Below are positions 18,335-26,922 of a stretch of DNA of 38,580 nt, piece after piece; the stretch's first letter is position 1; each line of letters starts with the position of its first letter. The stretch comes from Muribaculaceae bacterium (lineage in GTDB: Bacteria > Bacteroidota > Bacteroidia > Bacteroidales > Muribaculaceae). The position numbers were made by a program, and so were the translations under genes. Under the pieces are notes generated by a model. That model was not told the DNA's origin and ran no database searches. It saw nothing but the letters and a program-made list of their open reading frames with translations. Location: positions 1 through 38,580 of the forward strand of contig JAFZKD010000051.1 in NCBI GenBank assembly GCA_017553785.1, in the 5' to 3' direction.

Positions 18335-21300
18335 TTGAAAATGATGAAACATCTCCTTAACACAAACTCTTTGAGATTTGCCCTTTTGCTGGCAATCTTC
18401 AGCTCGTTTACTGCCGCCATGGCCTACGACTTTGAAGTCGATGGCATTTGCTACAACAGAACTTCCACCAATACCGTAGAGGTCACATACAAGAGTGTCG
18501 ATTACTATGGTTATAATTATAATCGCCCTTCTATTGATATTCCTACCACTGTTATAAATGACAATGTTACTTATACTGTAACTGCAATTGGAGATAGCGC
18601 GTTTTATGATAGTAAAGTTTATGAGGTAACAATTCCTAGTACGATCACCTTAATTGGAAGAGCGGCTTTCTCATCATCATATAAACTTACAGTTATTACT
18701 TGTTTAGCTACAACACCACCAGAAATGGGCGAAGATTGTTTCTCTTATCATCATTATGGTTATAATAAATTGCCTTGGTACGAAGGCCAAAAAAAGACGG
18801 AATATGCTGGACAAAATAAGTCTATCGATATACTAGAATATTCTGGATGGGATTTATTTCTATATGTACCAGAAGAATCGTTTGATGATTATAAACAATT
18901 AAATGAAATAAATCATTATTTTAGTTTCGTCATCAATATTGGAGCAGGTGTGACTCAATTTGATGAAGAAGGTGCAGAAATTCACAAATGCTATGTACTG
19001 TATAATGGGTTTAACCATTCTCTTGAGACATGGAGCGATTGGGATCAAGGGTTGTGGTTTGATTATACAGGTACTGATTGGGGTAGCTCAGTAGATGTGT
19101 ATGGTTATTCCTATGCAATCAAAGAAGGTAAAGAACCAAGTGGGGTCGATTGTTTTTGGGGCGAACACTATAGCTATTATGATCATTTATATGATTCAGA
19201 ACTTTTGGATCGCTGGGAAGAAGATATGTTTTTTTATGACTTTTTTGTCGATGGTATATATTATAGAGATTTAGGTAATAACGAAGTGGCAGTTGCTTTC
19301 GATTCCAACGTTCATTTAGTGTGGGAAAAGTGGGATTATTATTACTATGGAGAACTAATCACTATTGATACTGAAAACTCGTATACAAATGGCGATTACT
19401 GCAGTTATTCTGGACAATCGGTTGTAATACCCCATACTGTAGATTATAATGGTGTAACATACAGTGTAACATCAATTGATAGTTATACTTTTTATGTTGC
19501 TGATGTAATTAGTTTTGATTATGAATATTTATCTAATCCTTTTGATGATGAAGTTATTTGTACTGGTGTTTATTGGGCTACCATTGGAGGCGGTTATCCC
19601 TCATGTCTTTCGTTACCAATAAATATAGATTATCAATTTGACTCATTTGATCATGATTATAATTATAACACTTTCATCCTCACTGGCGAGGGCGAGTGGT
19701 CTGGCGGCGCATTGGATGTCGCTGTACAGCGGTTGGATATTGCCAGCGGCATTACTGCTATCCCTGGCTTGATGGTGAATCCTCGTGAGGTGTATTGCTA
19801 TGCCAAGGTGCCTCCCACATGTGACGAGAACACCTTCACCGATTACACGGGTACCTTGCATGTGCCAGAGTCCTCATTGGCGGCCTATTTCACGGCTCCC
19901 TATTGGTGCAACTTTTCCAATATTGTGGGCGATGCCGTTGAGTTGACGAGTCTGACTATCAATAAGGATTCTGTAGAATTGCTGGTAGGTGAGCAATTGA
20001 CACTCAACGCATCTGTTCAGCCAGCTAACGCCAGCGTTGACAACATCGAATGGTCTTCAAGTTATGAAGCCATTGCAACTGTCGTTGATGGTGTGGTAAT
20101 GGCTAAGGCAAAGGGCGAGTGTGATATCATCGCAACGTGTCATGATAAGCGAGTTGTTTGCCATTTGACAGTCAACGAGGTATTGCCCGAGTCGATTACC
20201 CTCAACATGGAAAGTGCCTTGATGGAAAAAGACAGCACGTTGACGTTGACTGCCACCATTTTGCCCGAGAACTCCACCTATAAGACCGTTACTTGGTCCT
20301 CATCTAACAATGCCATTGCCACAGTGAACAGTAACGGCTTGGTGACTGCAAAGGCCGAGGGCGAGTGCGACATCACTGCTACTTGCAAAGGCCTTACAGC
20401 CACCTGTCATGTTAAGGTACTGGAGCGTTTTATCTACATCACCCTTGACCAGCACCGCGCACGTTTGCTGCCTAACCATATCCTGACCCTCACCCCAACC
20501 GTCACTCCCATCCCCACCGACCTAGTGGTGACCTCCAGCAACCCGTCGGTTGCCGCCGCAAGGCTTGCCAATGGCAAGGTGCAGGTGGTGGGTGTAACGC
20601 CTGGCCATGCGCTCATCAAGGTGTGCTCTGCCGACGGCAAGGCATTTGCCGACTCGTGCGTTGTGGATGTCTATACCGAGGCTGGCGATGTGGATCTTGA
20701 CGGCTTCGTGAAGATTGACGACGTGACCGCCCTGATTGACTATCTGCTGGGCAGCAACGTGTCACCGTTTGACATGGGCAATGCCGATGTGAATTATGAC
20801 GGCGCTGTGACTATCGCCGACGTGACCGAACTGATTGACTACCTCTTGAGTGGTCAAGCGGCAGTCTCATCACGCGAGACTTTTACGGCTAATGGTGTGC
20901 CGTTCACGATGGTGCGTGTGGCTGGTGGCACGTTCATGATGGGTGCAACGGAAGAGCAGGGCGCAGATGCCCTCGACAGGGAGCGCCCCGTCCATCAGGT
21001 GACGGTGTCAACCTACAGCATCGGCGAGACCGAGGTGACGCAGGAACTGTGGCTCGCGGTCATGGGTTACAACCCGAGTAAGCATACGGGCGACCTGCAG
21101 AAACCTGTGGAATATGTGACGTGGCCTGAATGCCAGGAGTTCATCACACAATTGAACGCGCTGACGGGCCAGCACTTCCGCTTGCCCACCGAGGCCGAAT
21201 GGGAATATGCCGCACGCGGCGGCAACAAGAGCCACAGCTATAAGTATGCCGGCAGCGATAACGTCGATGACGTGGCATGGTACACTGGGACCACCACCCA

Positions 21301-21556
21301 TCCTGTGGCCTCACTGCAGCCCAACGAGCTGTTCCTGTATGACATGAGCGGCAATGTGGACGAGTGGATCAACGACTACTGGTCCAACTACACCAGTGAG
21401 CCGCAGACCGACCCGACAGGTCCCGAGACCGGCACCGACCACGTGTACCGTGGCGGCAGCTGGTACGGCGGAGCCACAGCCAGCCGCGTATCTAACCGTT
21501 TCTACCGCTCCGAAACATTCAGGCGCGGCACGATGGGCCTGCGACTCGCCCTGTAA
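18335..21556 (+). CDS. Exported mosaic protein: LRR_5, Ig-like (Big_2), dockerin-like and SUMF/FGE-fold domains
   Basis: A 1073-residue protein. Signal peptide about 1-30 (LLLAIFSSFTAAMA). An LRR_5/BspA-like part (about 30-130: VTAIGDSAF, IPSTITLIGRAAF) is followed by a Tyr/Asp-rich region to about 445 with no family I recognise. Then come a BspA-type end module (VPESSLAAYFTAPYW), two clear Ig-like Big_2 repeats (about 537-615, 617-695), a third weaker one, an internal dockerin-like domain (about 782-840: GDVDLDGFVKI, ADVNYDGAVTI), and a C-terminal formylglycine-generating-enzyme-like domain (about 854-1073: GGTFMMGATEEQ, LPTEAEWEYAARGG, YRGGSW). The SUMF part ends in MGLRLAL without the catalytic cysteines, so it is probably a binding fold. 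The first third is strikingly AT-rich, with an abrupt change near 19,675. Confidence 0.85.
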   Translation: MKMMKHLLNTNSLRFALLLAIFSSFTAAMAYDFEVDGICYNRTSTNTVEVTYKSVDYYGYNYNRPSIDIPTTVINDNVTYTVTAIGDSAFYDSKVYEVTIPSTITLIGRAAFSSSYKLTVITCLATTPPEMGEDCFSYHHYGYNKLPWYEGQKKTEYAGQNKSIDILEYSGWDLFLYVPEESFDDYKQLNEINHYFSFVINIGAGVTQFDEEGAEIHKCYVLYNGFNHSLETWSDWDQGLWFDYTGTDWGSSVDVYGYSYAIKEGKEPSGVDCFWGEHYSYYDHLYDSELLDRWEEDMFFYDFFVDGIYYRDLGNNEVAVAFDSNVHLVWEKWDYYYYGELITIDTENSYTNGDYCSYSGQSVVIPHTVDYNGVTYSVTSIDSYTFYVADVISFDYEYLSNPFDDEVICTGVYWATIGGGYPSCLSLPINIDYQFDSFDHDYNYNTFILTGEGEWSGGALDVAVQRLDIASGITAIPGLMVNPREVYCYAKVPPTCDENTFTDYTGTLHVPESSLAAYFTAPYWCNFSNIVGDAVELTSLTINKDSVELLVGEQLTLNASVQPANASVDNIEWSSSYEAIATVVDGVVMAKAKGECDIIATCHDKRVVCHLTVNEVLPESITLNMESALMEKDSTLTLTATILPENSTYKTVTWSSSNNAIATVNSNGLVTAKAEGECDITATCKGLTATCHVKVLERFIYITLDQHRARLLPNHILTLTPTVTPIPTDLVVTSSNPSVAAARLANGKVQVVGVTPGHALIKVCSADGKAFADSCVVDVYTEAGDVDLDGFVKIDDVTALIDYLLGSNVSPFDMGNADVNYDGAVTIADVTELIDYLLSGQAAVSSRETFTANGVPFTMVRVAGGTFMMGATEEQGADALDRERPVHQVTVSTYSIGETEVTQELWLAVMGYNPSKHTGDLQKPVEYVTWPECQEFITQLNALTGQHFRLPTEAEWEYAARGGNKSHSYKYAGSDNVDDVAWYTGTTTHPVASLQPNELFLYDMSGNVDEWINDYWSNYTSEPQTDPTGPETGTDHVYRGGSWYGGATASRVSNRFYRSETFRRGTMGLRLAL

Positions 21557-21586
21557 CCGATTTATCACAAAATAAAGAATAGAAAA

Positions 21587-21620
21587 GATTGGCAGCTCCA
21601 GTGCCCATGGGCTGCCAATC
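21587..21620 (+). terminator. Terminator-like hairpin after the mosaic gene
   Basis: GATTGGCAGC (21587-21596) pairs perfectly with GCTGCCAATC (21611-21620) across a 14-nt loop, 30 nt after the stop codon. Confidence 0.7.
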
Positions 21621-21625
21621 ATTTA

Positions 21626-21670
21626 TCCAGTCAATCCAGTTAGTCCAGTCACTCCAGTCTATCCAGTCTG
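21626..21670. repeat. Five tandem 9-bp repeats (TCCAGT-based)
   Basis: The hexamer TCCAGT begins at 21626, 21635, 21644, 21653 and 21662, a strict 9-bp period, with variable bases between copies. It lies between a terminator and the clpC-like promoter box. On the minus strand it would encode repeated (W/T/I)DW-like triplets, but no gene there is credible. Confidence 0.8.
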
Positions 21671-21709
21671 TCTTGCTTTTTGACGTGGTGTGCACGCCAG
21701 CAATTGTTT

Positions 21710-21717
21710 TATATTTG
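21710..21717 (+). promoter_or_regulatory. Putative -7 promoter box for the clpC-like gene
   Basis: TATATTTG matches TAnnTTTG. It would give a leader of about 170 nt before ATG 21897, long for this window. No -33 element at good spacing. Confidence 0.4.
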
Positions 21718-21896
21718 TCGTCTAGGTGGGGACGTTCAGTCGCATTTAACAATTCATTAACATTTCCGCCCCTCCCTAAAAAAGGAGAGATATACTTCCT
21801 GTGGGTCGGGAAATCGGTGTTTGGTTATTGGCATGGTGTTTGCTACTCAATGGTGTGACACAATTATCATCAAAAAAAGAAAGGTATAAATTCAAT

Positions 21897-24086
21897 ATGA
21901 TAAATAACCAACATAGACTCCAGCAACTCCACTGGAGAGAGGATATTACCGTGCCGAGGGCGGGTGCCGACTTCCCTGACGAAGAGGATGAGGAAGATGA
22001 TGACCTGCCGGGCGGCGGTGGATATGGCGGTGACGGCGACAGCGACAATCCGTCCTACCGCGAGACACGACAGCGACGAAATGTCAGTCGGGGTGACAAT
22101 TCTGCCACTCCCGTCATCGATAAATATGGCAAGGACATCACGCGCGAGGCTGCCGAGGGACGTCTGGACCCCGTTGTGGGCCGCGAGACGGAAATTGAAC
22201 GTTTGGCGCAGATCCTGAGCCGACGCAAGAAGAATAATCCCGTGATGATTGGTGAGCCTGGTGTGGGCAAGAGCGCCATCATCGAGGGATTGGCTAAGCG
22301 CATTGTGGAACGCAAGGTGGCACGCACCCTGCTCGACAAGCGCATCGTCTCGCTCGACATGGCAGCCATTGTTGCCGGCACCAAGTACCGTGGCCAGTTT
22401 GAGGAGCGCCTCAAAGCGGTCATCGACGAGGTGAGCAACAATAAGAACGTCATCATGTTCATCGACGAGATCCACAACATCGTGGGCGCTGGCAATGCCA
22501 GCGGCTCGATGGATGCCGCCAACCTGCTCAAGCCGGCGTTGGCTCGTGGCGAGTTCCAGTGCATCGGTGCCACCACGCTCGACGAGTACCGCAAAAGCAT
22601 CGAAAAAGACGGTGCCCTGGAACGCCGTTTCCAAAAAGTCCTTGTCGAGCCGACCACACCCGAACAGACGTTGGAGATCCTGCACCAGATCAAGGAGATG
22701 TACGAGAAGCATCACGGGGTGAACTATACCGATGAGGCTTTGCAGGCCTGCGTGACATTGACTGACCGCTACATCAGTGACCGCTTCTTCCCCGACAAGG
22801 CGATCGACGCCATGGACGAGGCCGGCTCTCGCGTGCATATCACCAAGGTGGACACCCCCAAGGAGATCGAGGATTTGGAGCAGCGCATCGCCGAAGCCCA
22901 GGACAACAAGTTCAAGGCTGTCCAGGCCCAGAACTTTGAGAGTGCCGCCAATTACCGTGACCAACAGGAGAAACTCAAGGAAGAGCTGCAGGTGGCTAAG
23001 GAACGCTGGGAGAAGGAACTGGACAGCCGTCGTGTGACCGTTAATGAGGGACACATCGCCGAGGTCGTCGCCATGATGACAGGAGTGCCCACCCAGCGCA
23101 TCGCCCAGAGCGAAGGCGTGCGTCTGCTGGGTATGACAGATGAGTTGAAGAAGCAAGTCGTAGCCCAAGACGAGGCGATCGACAAGATTGCCCGCAGCAT
23201 CCGCCGCAACCGTGCCGGATTGCGTGATCCCAAGCGCCCCATCGGTTCCTTCATGTTCTTGGGCCCGACGGGTGTGGGCAAGACTTTGCTCGCTAAGAAG
23301 CTGGCGCAATTCCTGTTCAACAGCGATGAGGCGCTCATCCGTGTCGATATGAGCGAGTATATGGAGAAGTTCAATGTCTCGCGCCTGGTGGGTGCGCCTC
23401 CGGGTTATGTGGGCTATGAAGAAGGTGGCCAGCTGACCGAAAAGGTGCGCCGCCATCCCTATAGCGTGGTATTGCTCGATGAGATTGAAAAGGCGCATCC
23501 AGATGTATTCAATATGCTGCTGCAAGTGCTTGACGAGGGCAACTTGACCGATGGACTGGGCCGCAAGGTGGATTTCAAAAACACCATCATCATCATGACA
23601 AGCAACATCGGCACCAGGGAGCTGAAAGACTTTGGCGCAGGCATAGGTTTTAACACTAATGAGTTGACCAAAGAGCGCAGCGACTCGGTTATCCGCAAGG
23701 CGTTGAACCGCCAGTTCTCTCCCGAGTTCCTGAACCGTGTGGACGATATCGTCACCTTCGGGTCGCTCAATCATGATGCCATCCTCAAGATTGTCGATAT
23801 CGAATTGGCTTCGTTCTACAAACGCGTTGAGGAGAACGGTCTGAAGCTCGAGATTACCGATGCCGCTAAGAATCTGGTGGCCGATCACGGATCTGACATC
23901 CAGTATGGTGCACGACCCTTGAAACGAGCCATCCAAAGCGAAATTGAGGATCCATTGAGCGAAATGCTGCTGCGCGAAGAGGCCGCTACGGGTGACACTA
24001 TCGTCATTGACGTGAAAGACGGCAAGATTGTTTCCGGCATTAAAAAAGCGGCAACCAAGACTGCTGCCGCAAAAAAAGACAAGTAA
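21897..24086 (+). CDS. clpC: ClpC-type AAA+ unfoldase lacking the N-terminal Clp repeat domain
   Basis: About 729 residues from ATG 21897. It has both ClpC ATPase modules: Walker A GEPGVGKS (about 119) with [12 protein letters not shown], and Walker A GPTGVGKT (about 456) with [14 protein letters not shown]. Between them is a short UVR-like middle segment ([19 protein letters not shown]) rather than the long ClpB coiled coil. The ClpP-docking loop is present as IGF at 583-585, so it probably feeds ClpP. Usual Bacteroidales ClpC is about 840 residues, starting with about 140 residues of double Clp_N repeat; here those are replaced by about 20 residues plus an acidic/Gly linker ([14 protein letters not shown]). 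A Lys/Ala tail ends the protein. The reading frame is otherwise intact, so it is a shortened form and not a pseudogene. Confidence 0.9.
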   Translation: MINNQHRLQQLHWREDITVPRAGADFPDEEDEEDDDLPGGGGYGGDGDSDNPSYRETRQRRNVSRGDNSATPVIDKYGKDITREAAEGRLDPVVGRETEIERLAQILSRRKKNNPVMIGEPGVGKSAIIEGLAKRIVERKVARTLLDKRIVSLDMAAIVAGTKYRGQFEERLKAVIDEVSNNKNVIMFIDEIHNIVGAGNASGSMDAANLLKPALARGEFQCIGATTLDEYRKSIEKDGALERRFQKVLVEPTTPEQTLEILHQIKEMYEKHHGVNYTDEALQACVTLTDRYISDRFFPDKAIDAMDEAGSRVHITKVDTPKEIEDLEQRIAEAQDNKFKAVQAQNFESAANYRDQQEKLKEELQVAKERWEKELDSRRVTVNEGHIAEVVAMMTGVPTQRIAQSEGVRLLGMTDELKKQVVAQDEAIDKIARSIRRNRAGLRDPKRPIGSFMFLGPTGVGKTLLAKKLAQFLFNSDEALIRVDMSEYMEKFNVSRLVGAPPGYVGYEEGGQLTEKVRRHPYSVVLLDEIEKAHPDVFNMLLQVLDEGNLTDGLGRKVDFKNTIIIMTSNIGTRELKDFGAGIGFNTNELTKERSDSVIRKALNRQFSPEFLNRVDDIVTFGSLNHDAILKIVDIELASFYKRVEENGLKLEITDAAKNLVADHGSDIQYGARPLKRAIQSEIEDPLSEMLLREEAATGDTIVIDVKDGKIVSGIKKAATKTAAAKKDK

Positions 24087-24095
24087 GAGGTTTGA

Positions 24096-24818
24096 CTATA
24101 GCTTGATGTGACGCCACAGGAAACGTGGGATACGTCGCCACAAGGCAGTCAAAATACGGTATTTCCAATCGATTACTAGTATATGGCGTTGTTTCTGCAA
24201 CGCCATTACTATTTGTCGGGCCACCTTTTCGGGCTTTAACATCATGGGGTAATGAAAATCGCCTTTCAGCAGGTCGGTATCCACAAATCCGGGACGAATG
24301 TCGGTGAAACGAATATCTAGGCCTCGGGCATTGGCTTGCTGCTCAAGTGCTTGGAGATAGACATTCTGCATCACCTTGGTGGCTGAGTATGACGGAGCCG
24401 GGCCAAGCCCTTTAGTGCCGGCGATGGATGTGATGGCTGCAATATGGCCCTTGCCTTGATCGGCAAAGTATCGGTAGGCTTCTCCAATCATGCGTGTGAA
24501 GCCCATGCCGTTGGTGTTCACGGTATTCAGCTCAATCTCCTCGTCCAGCGTGCGGTTCTGCTTGCCGATTCCTGAGGCATAGAAAAACAAGTCCATTCCA
24601 CCCAATCGCTCAATCAGTTCCCTCAAGCGGGAAGTGGCATCATCGTGGGTGACTTCAATCGCTTGGACCTCTACCCTATCAGGCGCTTCGTTCTTGAGTG
24701 CCAGCAGCCGCTCCTCACGGCGTGCCGCCACTCCCAAGTTGTACCCATCGGCCAGCAACAGCCTGGCCACTTCCATTCCCATGCCCGACGAGGCTCCGAT
24801 GATAACGGCTCTTTTCAT
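24096..24818 (-). CDS. Short-chain dehydrogenase/reductase
   Basis: About 240 residues. The start at 24818 gives MKRAVIIGASSGMG directly; an upstream in-frame start at 24854 would overlap the preceding gene. SDR features: the NAD(P)-binding GASSGMG (residues 8-14), AARREE after the second strand suggesting NADPH preference, a catalytic Ser near AITSIAG, and YSATK (Tyr about 143, Lys about 147). The C-terminus is basic and hydrophobic and may touch the membrane. Substrate unknown. It is the last gene of the nadC operon, 13 nt after the chorismate-mutase gene, and ends 9 nt from the convergent clpC-like gene. Confidence 0.9.
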   Translation of the reverse strand: MKRAVIIGASSGMGMEVARLLLADGYNLGVAARREERLLALKNEAPDRVEVQAIEVTHDDATSRLRELIERLGGMDLFFYASGIGKQNRTLDEEIELNTVNTNGMGFTRMIGEAYRYFADQGKGHIAAITSIAGTKGLGPAPSYSATKVMQNVYLQALEQQANARGLDIRFTDIRPGFVDTDLLKGDFHYPMMLKPEKVARQIVMALQKQRHILVIDWKYRILTALWRRIPRFLWRHIKL

Positions 24819-24831
24819 TATAATCTTGGTT

Positions 24832-25890
24832 TTAGTCGAGTTGCTGGCGTACACTTTCCTCGTGGATGGCTTGCATCACGCGTTTCACGAAGTCAGGGTC
24901 AAGTGCCAGGCGTTCGCCCTCAGCAAGACGGTTTTTCAGCACATTCTGATAGCGTTGGGGTTGCATGACCCGCAAATTATGGGTCTTCTTGAACTGGCCG
25001 ATTTCCCTAGACACCTTCATGCGTCTAGCCAATACGGCCAGCAGCTCGTGGTCACAGTCATCAATTTGCTGGCGCAGTAACGCCAATTCATCCTCCACTG
25101 GCGTGCCCGAGCGAATCACGAGACGATCCTTAATGGATTTCAACTCCTCAGGGGTAATTTGTTGGGCGCTATCGCTAAGGGCTTGATCAGGGTCACAATG
25201 TGTCTCAATCATCAAGCCGTCAAAGCCCATGTCAAGCGCCTGCTGGGATAAGGGTTCAACCAGTTCGCGTCTTCCGCCGATGTGTGACGGGTCGCACAGG
25301 ATGGTCATGCCTGGGGCCATGCGACGCAAATCAAAGGGAATGTGCCATTGCGGTTCGTTGCGGTACAGGTGTTCACCAGCGGCGCTGAAACCACGATGCA
25401 CCGCGCCTACACGTGTGACACCAGCATTGAGGATGCGTTGTATCGCTCCAATCCACAATTCCAGGTCGGGATTGACAGGATTCTTGACAAGTACGGTTAT
25501 CTCGTCATGGCCATGCACGGCATTGGCGATGTCTTGCATGGCAAAGGGATTGGCACTGGTGCGTGCTCCAATCCACAGGATATCGATGCCTGCAGCTAGT
25601 GCTGCGTTGACATGTTCCACGGTCGCCACCTCGGTGGCAGTGAGCATTCCGGTCTCACGTTTTACCAGCTGTAGCCACTCCAGCCCCTTGTCGCCCACAC
25701 CCTCGAAGCCGCCGGGCATGGTGCGTGGCTTCCATATGCCAGCCCTGAATACCTTTACGCCAATGGCGCTCAAGGCCAATGCGGCATCCAGTGTCTGTTG
25801 CTCGGTCTCGGCACTGCACGGCCCTGCGATGATGATGGGGCTGCCGTCAATGTCGAGCGGTTGAATGTCCTGTATCGATAAGGTGCCCAT
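24832..25890 (-). CDS. Bifunctional 3-deoxy-7-phosphoheptulonate synthase / chorismate mutase
   Basis: A 352-residue fusion. Residues about 15-250 are a DAHP synthase of the short (KDO8P-synthase-like) type: AGPCSAE at 22-28, FRAGIWKPRT, WIGARTS, VKNPVNPD and CDPSHIGG are all present. Residues about 262-352 are an AroQ-type chorismate mutase helical bundle (LLRQQIDDCDHELLAVLARRMKVSREIGQFKK). The fusion order catalytic-then-mutase is typical of Bacteroidetes; the mutase part can also act as a feedback-control domain. It makes the first shikimate intermediate and prephenate. Its ATG shares one base with the nadC stop (TGATG), indicating translational coupling. Confidence 0.94.
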   Translation of the reverse strand: MGTLSIQDIQPLDIDGSPIIIAGPCSAETEQQTLDAALALSAIGVKVFRAGIWKPRTMPGGFEGVGDKGLEWLQLVKRETGMLTATEVATVEHVNAALAAGIDILWIGARTSANPFAMQDIANAVHGHDEITVLVKNPVNPDLELWIGAIQRILNAGVTRVGAVHRGFSAAGEHLYRNEPQWHIPFDLRRMAPGMTILCDPSHIGGRRELVEPLSQQALDMGFDGLMIETHCDPDQALSDSAQQITPEELKSIKDRLVIRSGTPVEDELALLRQQIDDCDHELLAVLARRMKVSREIGQFKKTHNLRVMQPQRYQNVLKNRLAEGERLALDPDFVKRVMQAIHEESVRQQLD

Positions 25891-26738
25891 CAGCAGGCCT
25901 TGAAGCTCATGTCAAGTGACTTGATGGAGTGAGTCAAGGCACCCACCGAGATGTAGTCCACGCCACACTCGCCATAGGCGCGCAATGTGTCGATGGTGAT
26001 GCCGCCGCTGGACTCGGTCTCTACCCTGCCGTTGATGATTTCTACTGCTTTACGGGTATTCTCGACCGAGAAGTTGTCAAGCATCACACGATCCACGCCA
26101 CCATGGTCAAGCACCTGCTGCAACTCGTCAAAGTTGCGCACCTCAATCTCAATCTTGAGGTCCTTGCCATTATCTTTGCACCACTGATGAGCCTTTTCAA
26201 TAGCGGGCACGATACCGCCAGCGAAATCCACATGATTATCCTTGAGCAGAATCATGTCGAACAAGCCGATGCGGTGGTTGCAGCCGCCACCGATGCGCAC
26301 GGCCTCTTTTTCGAGCATACGCATGCCTGGGGTAGTCTTGCGGGTATCAAGTACACGCGTTTTCAACCCTTCCAGACACTTGGCATAGCGGGCGGTGGTC
26401 GTTGCCACACCGCTCATGCGTTGCATGATGTTGAGCATCAGGCGCTCGGTCTGCAGCAGGGAGCGAACCTTGCCTGTCACCACAAAGGCGATGTCGCCGG
26501 GTTTCACATGGGCACCATCCTCGATCATGACTTCCATCTGCAACTCAGGGTCAAATTTCTCAAACACGCGGCGTGCGATCTCGACACCCGCCAGGATGCC
26601 TTCTTCTTTGACAATCAGGCGCTGGCGGCCCATCTCGTCGGCAGGAATGCAGCACAAAGTGGTTGCGTCACCGTCACCAATGTCCTCGGCAAACGACAAG
26701 TCGATTAACTCATCAATCAGTTCTTCACGCGTTTTCAT
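25890..26738 (-). CDS. nadC: Nicotinate-nucleotide pyrophosphorylase (carboxylating)
   Basis: A 282-residue quinolinate phosphoribosyltransferase of normal length. Recognisable motifs are LNIMQRMSGVAT, DTRKTTPGMRMLEKEAVRIG (about 131-150; phosphoribosyl/quinolinate-binding Arg and Lys), GGCNHRIGLFDMILLKDNH and the barrel end SSGGI followed by ISVGALTHS. It converts quinolinate and PRPP to nicotinate mononucleotide in NAD synthesis. It is the first gene of a three-gene minus-strand operon and has a near-perfect Bacteroidetes promoter just upstream. Confidence 0.96.
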   Translation of the reverse strand: MKTREELIDELIDLSFAEDIGDGDATTLCCIPADEMGRQRLIVKEEGILAGVEIARRVFEKFDPELQMEVMIEDGAHVKPGDIAFVVTGKVRSLLQTERLMLNIMQRMSGVATTTARYAKCLEGLKTRVLDTRKTTPGMRMLEKEAVRIGGGCNHRIGLFDMILLKDNHVDFAGGIVPAIEKAHQWCKDNGKDLKIEIEVRNFDELQQVLDHGGVDRVMLDNFSVENTRKAVEIINGRVETESSGGITIDTLRAYGECGVDYISVGALTHSIKSLDMSFKAC

Positions 26739-26769
26739 ATGATTCTAAATATTTAATGTTTTACGACTA

Positions 26770-26801
26770 CAAAGATAGTGCAAGCCGAGCACAATACCAA
26801 A
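26770..26801 (-). promoter_or_regulatory. Promoter of the nadC operon
   Basis: Minus strand: TTTG (26801-26798), 20-nt spacer, TATCTTTG (26777-26770). Both elements match the Bacteroidetes consensus exactly with ideal spacing, 31 nt before the nadC ATG. Confidence 0.7.
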
Positions 26802-26860
26802 TTTATTTGAGTATTGTCAAGGCGCCGCCTATCTTGCCCGAAAACAAATTTGAGGGAACG

Positions 26861-26892
26861 TTAGGGTATTTTCGGTGGATTTGCTAATTTTG
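26861..26892 (+). promoter_or_regulatory. Promoter of rlmH, divergent from nadC
   Basis: TAATTTTG followed by C (26885-26892) matches TAnnTTTG; TTAG (26861-26864) lies 20 nt upstream as an imperfect -33 element. The ATG of rlmH is 30 nt downstream. Confidence 0.55.
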
Positions 26893-26922
26893 CAGCAATA
26901 AACACAAAACCTAAAGGCAAAA

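Larger units (their letters stand above)
21557..21896. other. Intergenic region of 340 bp before the clpC-like gene
   Basis: No gene is supported here. It contains a terminator hairpin (21587-21620), five 9-bp repeats (21626-21670), a -7 box (21710-21717) and then about 180 nt of leader before the ATG at 21897. I looked for a Clp N-terminal domain in all three forward frames of this region and found none. Confidence 0.7.

Noticed and set aside
20880-21556. SUMF-fold as the variable protein of a diversity-generating retroelement
   Set aside because: No reverse transcriptase, accessory gene or template repeat near the domain was found in the window.
21870-23936. A 688-codon open frame on the minus strand across the clpC-like gene
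   Set aside because: It is the antisense shadow of a strongly conserved AAA+ gene with correct motifs; its own translation resembles no family and has no promoter.
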